Assembly: GCA_024641365.1 (NCBI GenBank) | Contig: JAHEDF010000123.1 | Span: 1 to 9,542 of the forward strand | Direction of reading: 5' to 3' | DNA length: 9,542 nucleotides | Source: Planctomycetota bacterium | GTDB lineage: Bacteria > Planctomycetota > UBA11346 | Part shown: positions 1-5,927 of the stretch, one piece after another | Layout of the letters: every line of letters starts with the position of its first letter | Numbering within the stretch: the stretch's first letter is position 1 | Notes under the pieces: generated by a model | Databases searched by the model: none | Seen by the model: only the letters and a program-made list of their open reading frames with translations | What the model was told of the DNA's origin: nothing | Made by a program: the position numbers and the translations under genes

Positions 1-1230
1 CAGGCGCATGACAATGGCCGCCGTTTCTTCGGCATTATTTCCAATAATACTTTGTTCGTTAGCCAGAACACGGCCATCTGCAGACACTAGTACAATTGCA
101 GGGATACCATCTACGCGCCATGCATCATCTATTTCGCTATCCCAACCAATGCCTTCACCAACAATCGGATAAGTAATTCCCATACGTGCAATCCACGCTG
201 GTAAATTGGCCATGGTTTCTTTGGTGTCGAGGGTCACGCCAATGGTTTCGATGCCTTGTTTTTTTAATATGACCGCCGCACCAGCTATATTAGTAGCAAC
301 TTTTTCGCATGGCTTGCACCACGTTGCAAAAAAATCGATGAGTACGGGTTTGCCAACCATTGTTGCAAGATCAATAATTCCCTCTTGGCCATCCACACGT
401 TTTAATTTTAAAGGTGGCGCTTTTTGGCCGATAAATTTTTCACTGGCTGAAATTGCTGAATCTAATAATTGCGCAGCAGCAGGATCTTTTATGTGTTCTT
501 GTAGCCACGCTTGTATGGCATCACCTTTCATGCCGCCTTCTTCCATTCCTAAAATGCGCAGCGCATAGACAGGCATTCGATCTTCAGGAGGACGCTCACT
601 TAATAATTCTAAAGCCGTGTCCAAATGTTTGAGCATGGCCGTGACGGCATCTAAGTACGTTTGTTGCTCTGGCGTAATTGGCGGTTCCGGTTCACCCTCA
701 GCTGGTTTCGGTGGCAGCGCACGACGCATGTCCGATAAGCCCAATTGTATGCGTTGTGCCGCTGCAGAATGTGCACGTGCAATAACAACAGCACTGTGAT
801 CGCCGGTTGTTTGCAATAAATCCAAAACCGAACCAATGGTTGATGGATCCTCTGCCTGACGAACTGAAAGCTGCCACATAGCGACCATGGCTAGGCCAGC
901 ACGATCCCGCAAGGAACTCGGAATTTCCTTTTCTGAGAAAACCTGTTCGAGTGATTTTTTAACTTCCGGTAAACGTCCAGCATCAAGCCATGCTTCTGCA
1001 CCGGCAATCCTTAACTCGATCATTTCAGCTGCCGATAATCCTAAATTTTCAGACAACAAACTGGCTATCGCTTGCGCGCGTGCCGGATTTCCGGGCTCTG
1101 AAATTTCATCCGGTTTTAATGCTTGGTTTATTTCATTCAGTAAATCGTCGACCGTGGCAGCACTCAGCGACGAGCAACCCCACAGGCCAACCAGCCCAAT
1201 CAGGGCGACGGATAAGAGCTTGTTACGCAT
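1..1230 (-). CDS. Exported TlpA-like thioredoxin-fold protein with helical N-terminal region, probable lipoprotein (3' end cut by window edge)
   Basis: 410 codons are visible and the frame is still open at base 1, so the C-terminus is missing. The N-terminus reads MRNKLLSVALIGLVGLWGCS: a positive start, a hydrophobic core and a lipobox-like LWGC with Cys19, which suggests export and lipidation (Trp before the Gly is unusual, so plain Sec cleavage is possible). Residues about 26-215 are helical and Ala/Leu-rich, possibly TPR-like, with a Pro/Glu-rich break near 172-186. Residues about 266 onward form a TlpA/AhpC-TSA-type thioredoxin domain: FIGQKAPPLKL entry, the redox motif WCKPC (304-308) after IDFFAT, and the cis-Pro region GIPAIVL (P377). 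Such proteins reduce or exchange disulfides in the periplasm, for example in cytochrome maturation; the partner here is unknown. The start lies 21 bases after the upstream methyltransferase stop, so translation may be coupled. An in-frame ATG at 1242 would add four residues; neither start has a clear ribosome binding site. Confidence 0.85.
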   Translation of the reverse strand, partial: MRNKLLSVALIGLVGLWGCSSLSAATVDDLLNEINQALKPDEISEPGNPARAQAIASLLSENLGLSAAEMIELRIAGAEAWLDAGRLPEVKKSLEQVFSEKEIPSSLRDRAGLAMVAMWQLSVRQAEDPSTIGSVLDLLQTTGDHSAVVIARAHSAAAQRIQLGLSDMRRALPPKPAEGEPEPPITPEQQTYLDAVTAMLKHLDTALELLSERPPEDRMPVYALRILGMEEGGMKGDAIQAWLQEHIKDPAAAQLLDSAISASEKFIGQKAPPLKLKRVDGQEGIIDLATMVGKPVLIDFFATWCKPCEKVATNIAGAAVILKKQGIETIGVTLDTKETMANLPAWIARMGITYPIVGEGIGWDSEIDDAWRVDGIPAIVLVSADGRVLANEQSIIGNNAEETAAIVMRL

Positions 1231-1251
1231 GGTGATCAGCATGGACGTTCA

Positions 1252-2292
1252 TTACTCAGAAACAGCTGTTTTTCCTTCCGACTGCGACACTGCATCAACA
1301 GCTGTAACGTGATCTGCCGCTTGCGCATCTTGCTCAGACTTTGCCATACGTGCATCGACCACCGTTTCATCAGCACGATCTGCGGGTGGAGCGATAATGG
1401 GTTCAACTGGTTTGACTTCAGAGAATTCAATATTTGAATGATCTTTGAAGCGTTTCTTCATCACTTTTATGGCTTCTGGACTGTTATCGATCAACAAAAA
1501 GCGACGACCAAGCTCCAGGGCCGCCGCACCTGTGGTGCCACTGCCAGCAAAGAAATCGAGCACCAAATCACCCTTACGCGATGATGCGGCCACAATACGT
1601 CTAATAATGCCGAGTGGTTTTTGCGTGGCGTAGCCGGTCTTTTCGCGGCTGTTGGTCGGTACAATCGTATGCCACCAGGAATCAGTCGGTAATTTTCCAC
1701 GTGCCGCTTTTTCCTTGGTCACCAAACTCGGAGCCATGTACGGCAACCGGTCTACTTCATCGGTATTGAAATGATATTTTTTTTGGTTTTTAACATACAC
1801 TAAAATATTATCATGCTTAGTCGGCCAACGTGATTTCGAGCGTGCGCCATAATCATAGGACCAAATAATTTCATTTAAAAATGATTTGCGAGAAAAAATC
1901 GAATCCAACAAAATTTTGCAGTAGTGCACTTCACGATAATCAATATGAAAATAAAGCGAACCACGGTCTGATAGTAAACGATGCGCTTCGCGTAAACGTG
2001 GCTCTAAAAAACCAAGAAAATCGTCATAGCGATCTTTAAATGTCGAAATGCTTTGCGTAACATGGGAATATATTGCGCCATGAAAGCCAATTTTTCCTGC
2101 ATCGGAACGCACCGCCTTCGACACTATGCGTTCCATTTCTCTGCCGGTGTTAAATGGTGGGTCAATATAAATTAAATCAACACAACCATCTGGTAAACCA
2201 CGGATGATATCGAGATTATCACCCTGAATTACTTTGTTTTGCACCGTCAATGATGGGTGCGTCACATGAATAAAAGTTTTTTTCTTAGGCAT
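1252..2292 (-). CDS. Site-specific DNA methyltransferase (adenine-N6 or cytosine-N4), beta-class order, no partner nuclease
   Basis: 346 residues. Motif IV, DPPFNTG (44-50), precedes the S-adenosylmethionine-binding motif I, DFFAGSGTTG (246-255), with TQKP (223-226, motif X region) just before it. This order defines the beta class of amino-methyltransferases, which includes type III Mod subunits and CcrM-like orphan enzymes. The enzyme should methylate the exocyclic amino group of A or C in a specific DNA sequence using S-adenosylmethionine; the recognition sequence cannot be read from the protein. The span between motifs IV and I (about 51-240) carries the target recognition part. After about residue 290 the chain becomes Pro/Ala/Glu/Asp-rich (PVEPIIAPPADRADE and on), probably disordered and not part of the fold. 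The neighbours are an LSm-like/HTH protein upstream (67-base gap) and a thioredoxin-fold lipoprotein downstream. No restriction endonuclease is visible, so it is either solitary or its partner lies elsewhere. Initiation is at an ATG without a Shine-Dalgarno sequence. Confidence 0.9.
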   Translation of the reverse strand: MPKKKTFIHVTHPSLTVQNKVIQGDNLDIIRGLPDGCVDLIYIDPPFNTGREMERIVSKAVRSDAGKIGFHGAIYSHVTQSISTFKDRYDDFLGFLEPRLREAHRLLSDRGSLYFHIDYREVHYCKILLDSIFSRKSFLNEIIWSYDYGARSKSRWPTKHDNILVYVKNQKKYHFNTDEVDRLPYMAPSLVTKEKAARGKLPTDSWWHTIVPTNSREKTGYATQKPLGIIRRIVAASSRKGDLVLDFFAGSGTTGAAALELGRRFLLIDNSPEAIKVMKKRFKDHSNIEFSEVKPVEPIIAPPADRADETVVDARMAKSEQDAQAADHVTAVDAVSQSEGKTAVSE

Positions 2293-2359
2293 AAGTTTGA
2301 TTAGTATCCGACAATTTTGTTATGTGCATGACCTGCTTATTTAAATGTTTCGAGTAACA

Positions 2360-2842
2360 TTAGGGCTGAAGCGCCTTCCGCCATCGAGGTACCCATGTAG
2401 CTGCAATGGGACTAATTTGATCATCGACTAAATTACCACGTGCACATTCAAATGCCTGCCGCAATTCTTTGATTTGTCCTTTGGCGCGACTAAATCGTTG
2501 CGCTAATTCAGCATCTTGCGCACCATCTAAATAGGCATCTGCCAATTTTTTTAAATCGTCGTCGAGCCACGCGCGTCCCAATGCTTTGCTACCCGCACGC
2601 ACAGGAGTTTCTTTCGACGTCGGTTTTGGCATCGCTATATCGACAATAGGCGACGGTGTTGGTTTTGAATCTAAATTTATAGCAGCGACGTGCGTAATTT
2701 GCACTAATACCATCTGCTCACCACCACCTAAGGTAATCCATCCTTTCCCAATATTAGTTACCGTGCCACGGCATTGCTGACCCGAACTGAGCACAGCGGT
2801 TATGTGTCGTCCAGGCATCACGTGTGACAAAGGATCATCCAT
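2360..2842 (-). CDS. Hypothetical protein: LSm-like N-terminal barrel plus helix-turn-helix-like C-terminus
   Basis: 160 residues; I do not recognise a named family. Residues about 8-57 (PGRHITAVLSSGQQCRGTVT, then a WITL strand, then a VLVQITHVAAI strand) alternate hydrophobic strands and Gly turns in the manner of an Sm/LSm beta-barrel. A Pro/Lys/Thr-rich linker spans 58-85. Residues about 88-137 contain AWLDDDLKKLADAYLDG followed by AELAQRFSRAKGQIKELRQAF, a pattern resembling SANT- or sigma-region-4-type helix-turn-helix segments (Trp, acidic first helix, LAxxF-R turn, basic third helix). A nucleic-acid-binding regulator is therefore plausible, but this is inference from pattern only. It is first in a leftward cluster with the DNA methyltransferase, 67 bases away, and it diverges from polA across a structured intergenic region. 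The start ATG at 2842 has no Shine-Dalgarno sequence; the next in-frame Met, residue 9 (2818), would still keep the barrel. Confidence 0.7.
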   Translation of the reverse strand: MDDPLSHVMPGRHITAVLSSGQQCRGTVTNIGKGWITLGGGEQMVLVQITHVAAINLDSKPTPSPIVDIAMPKPTSKETPVRAGSKALGRAWLDDDLKKLADAYLDGAQDAELAQRFSRAKGQIKELRQAFECARGNLVDDQISPIAATWVPRWRKALQP

Positions 2843-2847
2843 GGATG

Positions 2848-2986
2848 GGAGGTTCCGCGAACTACGGCGCTGGCAAGGGCGGATGTCATGGATTGCCCGG
2901 ATCTATGACAGCGGCTCCCGCAGGCGGATGAACCCTCAACGAGTAGGTCGATTCAATAGCCCAGATCTTTCCATAGCGCTGCCTCC
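2848..2986 (+). ncRNA. Candidate structured RNA element (unassigned)
   Basis: Pairing read by eye on the plus strand. An outer stem GGAGG (2848-2852) pairs with CCTCC (2982-2986). Directly stacked inside it, CGGCGCTG (2865-2872) pairs with TAGCGCTG (2974-2981). A side hairpin GTTC-CGC-GAAC (2852-2862) competes for one base of the outer stem. An inner 10-base stem TGTCATGGAT (2884-2893) pairs with ATCTATGACA (2901-2910) across a 7-base loop, and a GCGG/CCGC hairpin follows (2911-2921). The long stems contain G.U pairs on the plus strand that become A.C mismatches on the minus strand, so if this is an RNA the plus strand is favoured. I compared it from memory with tmRNA, RNase P RNA, SRP RNA and 6S RNA and could not assign it. 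No promoter is obvious directly upstream, so it could instead be a DNA-level element or remnant. Confidence 0.3.
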
Positions 2987-3000
2987 AGTCGGCTTCGAGA

Positions 3001-3029
3001 TTGACAGCGTTTACCGCCCTTCTTATATC
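3001..3029 (+). promoter_or_regulatory. Predicted sigma-70 promoter for polA
   Basis: A perfect -35 hexamer TTGACA (3001-3006) is followed by a 17-base spacer and TATATC (3024-3029), which matches four of six positions of the TATAAT -10 box. The spacing is optimal, and the predicted transcription start lies near 3036-3037. It would give the polA message a leader of about 200 bases. It is the best housekeeping promoter match I saw in the window, and it points at polA and the coaE-rho fusion behind it. Confidence 0.55.
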
Positions 3030-3036
3030 GGCACGC

Positions 3037-3070
3037 GCACGGTGATCGTGCTGACGCAGGTGGTGGTCAG
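3037..3070 (+). promoter_or_regulatory. Two consecutive small hairpins at the start of the polA leader
   Basis: GCACG (3037-3041) pairs with CGTGC (3047-3051) around a 5-base loop. CTGAC (3051-3055) pairs with GTCAG (3066-3070) around a 10-base loop; the two hairpins share base 3051. They begin within a base or two of the transcription start expected from the promoter at 3001-3029, so they would sit at the very 5' end of the transcript, where stems can protect it from decay. A T-rich run follows only at 3081-3092, too far away and too weak for a typical intrinsic terminator. The role is inferred. Confidence 0.3.
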
Positions 3071-3132
3071 AATTGGTTCGTCTTGTCTTTTTAGCAATGT
3101 GAATCGGCTCCAGACCAAGCGTCTTTCCCACC

Positions 3133-3152
3133 CACAACTAATTCACAACTAA
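3133..3152. repeat. Tandem direct repeat CACAACTAA, 11-base period
   Basis: CACAACTAA occurs at 3133-3141 and again at 3144-3152, separated by TT. The 11-base period is close to one helical turn, so both copies would face the same side of the DNA. It lies about 100 bases downstream of the predicted polA transcription start and about 80 bases before the polA ATG. It could be a tandem binding site for a regulator, or chance in an A/C-rich stretch. Confidence 0.4.
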
Positions 3153-3234
3153 GCTGATCGAATATGCGTTCGTCCAGCGAAATGACCGAAACGCCAGGTC
3201 GTTGTGTTTAGTCCTTCTCAATCATCGGGTTTTG

Positions 3235-5880
3235 ATGCCTGCAGAGACGCTCGTGGTCGTAGACGGCCACTATTACGCCTACAAATTTTTCTTCGGTATG
3301 CCGCCCCTTACAGGACCTGGCGGTAGGCCGACTGGTGTCACATATGCGTTCGCTAATTTAGTACGCGATTTACGTCTCAATCCGTCGGTAACTCATTTAG
3401 TATGCGTATTTGATATTGGGGAAAGTTTCCGCCATCAAATTTATAACGAGTATAAAGCGCATCGTGACCCGATGCCGGACAATTTACGTCTACAATTTCC
3501 AGATGTTGAAGAAGTATTAACTGCCAGTGGCGTACCGATTTTAAAAATACCCGGGTATGAAGCTGATGATGTCTTGGCCACCCTCGCTAAAAAAGGTGCC
3601 GCCGCTGGTATGCAGGTACGTTTGTGCACCAAAGATAAAGATATTGATCAATTATTATCTGATAAAGTTAATACCTGGGATCCCGGTAAAGATATTCTTC
3701 GTGGACCTGCTGAACTAAAAAATGAAAAAGGCATAACCCCGGATCAAGTTATCGACTATTTATGTATGATAGGTGATAGCGCTGATAATGTTCCGGGTAT
3801 TCAAGGCGTTGGTCCCAAAAATGCCACTAAATTGCTTGAACAATTTGGTAATTTAGCCAATATTCTAGCCAATACCGATCAATTAAAAGGCAAGCAAAAA
3901 GAACGCGTTGAGGAATTTAAACCCAAAGCCGAACTCACTTGTCGCCTTATTCAGTTGGCCGATGTACCTGATATTCCATCGCTTGATAATTTTGCGGTAA
4001 AACGCGACTACCAAGGCGATGAATCTGTTTTTGCAAAATTTGGCTTTAGCGCCGCTCGTTTTTTTCCGGCAGCACCAGTTTCAGCCAGTAGCAAAGGTGA
4101 CTATCGCATATTGTCACTGCGCGATTTACCAGATTACATTGCGGAATTACGTAAAGCTGGCCGCTTCGCATTTGATACGGAAACGACTGGGCTTGATCCC
4201 CTCTCCGCTAAATTAGTCGGTGTCAGCTTTGCATACGGGAAACCAACACCGCAATCAGCCGCTTATTTACCCATTGCCGGTTTAGAGCATGACGTAGTCG
4301 CCTGGGAAGCAGCGCGTAAATTATTAGAACCGCTCTTTAACGACCCGGCGATTAAAAAAGTCGCACAAAATGCAAAATATGATATTCGAGTTTTAGCGCA
4401 TCATGGGATAAAAGTAGCCGGATTAGACGGGGATACGATGTTAGCGAGCTGGTTGTTAGATCCAGCCCGTGAAAGTCATGGCATCGACTTTTTAACGAAG
4501 TCCTTCTTAGGTGAAGATAAGATTCCTACGCATAAGGTAATCGATATTGGCGCAGGCCAAACCATGGCTGAAGTGCCTGTCAGCACAGTCGCTCCGTATG
4601 CGTGCGAAGATGCGCAATGCTGTTGGCGTTTGGCAGAAATTTTAGAAGCAAAATTAAAAGAACTTCACTTGCTTGACGTCTACCAATCCCAAGAAGTACC
4701 TATTGCCGTAAATTTAGCACACATTGAAGATGTTGGGTTATTAGTTAACCGCGAAACATTATCAGCAACTCAAGAACATTTAGAAAAATATTTATCAGAA
4801 GTAACAGCCAGTATTCGTCGCCATGCCGGAAATAATTTTAATCCCGCCAGTCCAAAACAGGTTGGTGAGTTATTATTTACCAAATTAAAATTACCCGTCA
4901 TTACCAAAACAAAATCGGGGCCATCAACGGATGCGAATGTGTTAGAAGCATTACGGCACATGCATGAGATGCCTGATCTCTTGCTGCAGTACCGCATGCT
5001 GTCGAAATTAATTGGAACGTATGTCGCAAAATTACCCGATCATATTCATCCAAGTGACGGCCGCATACATACCCATTTTAAACAAACTGGTACAGAAACG
5101 GGACGTCTCTCGAGCGATAGCCCGAATTTGCAAAATATTCCCAAGAAGAGTGACTTAGGACGTGAAATTCGTCACGCTTTTATCCCTGCGCCAGGAAATA
5201 TTTTCTTAGCTGCTGACTATAGCCAAATTGAATTGCGCGTCTTGGCACATTTATCCAATGATGACACCTTAAAAGCGGCCTTCGAAAGTAATGCCGACAT
5301 TCATCGCTTCGTTGCTGCTCAAGTGAATGAAATCGATGAAAAGGCAGTGACGCCTCAACAGCGAAATGCAGCCAAAGCAATTAACTTTGGCATTATTTAC
5401 GGACAAACGGCCTTTGGTCTCTCGCAGCAATTAGGCATCATGCGCGGAGAAGCACAGCGCTTTATTGATGACTACTTTGCTCGTTTTAGTAAAGTCCGCG
5501 CCTATGTGGCAAGTGTTATCGAAGAAGCGGCTGAACGCGGATACTCGCAAACCATGGCTGGACGTCGTCGCTTCATACCGCAATTAGCCAGCGGAAACCG
5601 TAATGAACGTTTGCAAGGCGAGCGCATTGCGCTAAACAGCACCATCCAAGGCAGTGCTGCTGATTTAATCAAACGCGCCATGTTGCGCTGCGATGACATG
5701 CTGCCAGACGGTGCTCATTTAGCGTTACAAATACACGATGAACTGTTAGTCGAAGCGTCATTAGCGTGTGCTGATGCCGCTGCCGAAGCACTGAGAGAAG
5801 CCATGAGCCAAGCATGGCAATTATCAGTTCCACTTATTGCTGATGTCAGACGCGGCGAGAGTTGGTTCGCGGTCAGCTAA
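3235..5880 (+). CDS. polA: DNA polymerase I (5' nuclease, 3'-5' exonuclease and polymerase domains)
   Basis: 881 residues, a full-length family A polymerase for primer removal, gap filling and repair. Domain order: 5' flap nuclease about 1-280, with GYEADD (107-112) and the helix-hairpin-helix DNVPGIQGVGPKNA (184-197); 3'-5' exonuclease about 290-475, with DTETTG (314-319), NAKYD (379-383) and YACEDA (455-460), so the metal-binding Asp/Glu residues D314, E316, D383 and D459 appear intact and proofreading is expected; polymerase about 490-881, with TGRLSS (622-627), motif A DYSQIELR (661-668), the O-helix KAINFGIIYG (714-723; Phe718 in the position that favours dNTPs over ddNTPs) and motif C IHDELLVE (833-840). 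I chose ATG 3235, giving MPAETLVVVDG, because it aligns with normal PolA N-termini; upstream in-frame codons back to TTG 3202 add an unlikely CLVLLNHRVL segment. It is followed after 47 bases by the coaE-rho fusion, probably in one transcript. Confidence 0.97.
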   Translation: MPAETLVVVDGHYYAYKFFFGMPPLTGPGGRPTGVTYAFANLVRDLRLNPSVTHLVCVFDIGESFRHQIYNEYKAHRDPMPDNLRLQFPDVEEVLTASGVPILKIPGYEADDVLATLAKKGAAAGMQVRLCTKDKDIDQLLSDKVNTWDPGKDILRGPAELKNEKGITPDQVIDYLCMIGDSADNVPGIQGVGPKNATKLLEQFGNLANILANTDQLKGKQKERVEEFKPKAELTCRLIQLADVPDIPSLDNFAVKRDYQGDESVFAKFGFSAARFFPAAPVSASSKGDYRILSLRDLPDYIAELRKAGRFAFDTETTGLDPLSAKLVGVSFAYGKPTPQSAAYLPIAGLEHDVVAWEAARKLLEPLFNDPAIKKVAQNAKYDIRVLAHHGIKVAGLDGDTMLASWLLDPARESHGIDFLTKSFLGEDKIPTHKVIDIGAGQTMAEVPVSTVAPYACEDAQCCWRLAEILEAKLKELHLLDVYQSQEVPIAVNLAHIEDVGLLVNRETLSATQEHLEKYLSEVTASIRRHAGNNFNPASPKQVGELLFTKLKLPVITKTKSGPSTDANVLEALRHMHEMPDLLLQYRMLSKLIGTYVAKLPDHIHPSDGRIHTHFKQTGTETGRLSSDSPNLQNIPKKSDLGREIRHAFIPAPGNIFLAADYSQIELRVLAHLSNDDTLKAAFESNADIHRFVAAQVNEIDEKAVTPQQRNAAKAINFGIIYGQTAFGLSQQLGIMRGEAQRFIDDYFARFSKVRAYVASVIEEAAERGYSQTMAGRRRFIPQLASGNRNERLQGERIALNSTIQGSAADLIKRAMLRCDDMLPDGAHLALQIHDELLVEASLACADAAAEALREAMSQAWQLSVPLIADVRRGESWFAVS

Positions 5881-5927
5881 TTCATCATTTTCATTTTCCT
5901 CATCATCACCCAACTAAACACACAGAT
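5881..5927 (+). promoter_or_regulatory. C-rich, G-depleted leader; candidate Rho-loading (rut-like) site
   Basis: The gap between the polA stop and the coaE-rho ATG contains 15 C and only 1 G in 47 bases, with repeated TCAT units and CATCATCACCC. RNA of this composition, unstructured with high C and low G, is what Rho prefers as a loading site. G stays scarce through the lysine-rich codons up to about 6010. In E. coli, rho is autoregulated by Rho-dependent termination near its own start. A similar loop here is an inference from composition and position. There is no Shine-Dalgarno sequence in the gap. Confidence 0.4.

Larger units (their letters stand above)
2843..3234. other. Divergent intergenic region between the LSm-like gene and polA
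   Basis: 392 bases without a convincing protein gene. The left part (about 2848-2990) is far richer in G+C than the flanking genes (57 of 90 bases from 2851 to 2940) and folds into several stems; it is listed separately as a candidate RNA. The middle carries a rightward sigma-70-type promoter (3001-3029) followed by two short hairpins (3037-3070). The right part carries a 9-base direct repeat (3133-3152) and the untranslated approach to polA. Open frames of 83 codons (minus) and 116 codons (plus) cross the region but show no family resemblance. No insertion sequence ends or tRNA were seen. Confidence 0.75.

Noticed and set aside
206..1312. Plus-strand frames across the left end (206-568, 617-799, 887-1312, 990-1235)
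   Set aside because: They are antisense to the TlpA-like gene, whose frame is open for 410 codons with a signal peptide and a WCKPC motif.
2886..3137. 83-codon minus-strand frame in the intergenic region
   Set aside because: The sequence has no recognisable family pattern, overlaps the predicted polA promoter and foldable block, and its openness is explained by the local G+C-rich composition.
2848..3137. 6S RNA, RNase P RNA, tmRNA or SRP RNA in the polA upstream region
   Set aside because: Some minus-strand strings (TTGAGGGTTCA followed by GCCTGCGG) recall the 3' arm of 6S RNA, but the matching 5' arm and central bubble could not be laid out, and the conserved cores of the other three RNAs are absent.
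2802..3152. 116-codon plus-strand frame overlapping the LSm-like gene and the intergenic region
   Set aside because: It starts inside a better-supported opposite-strand gene, runs through predicted stems and the promoter, and resembles no protein.
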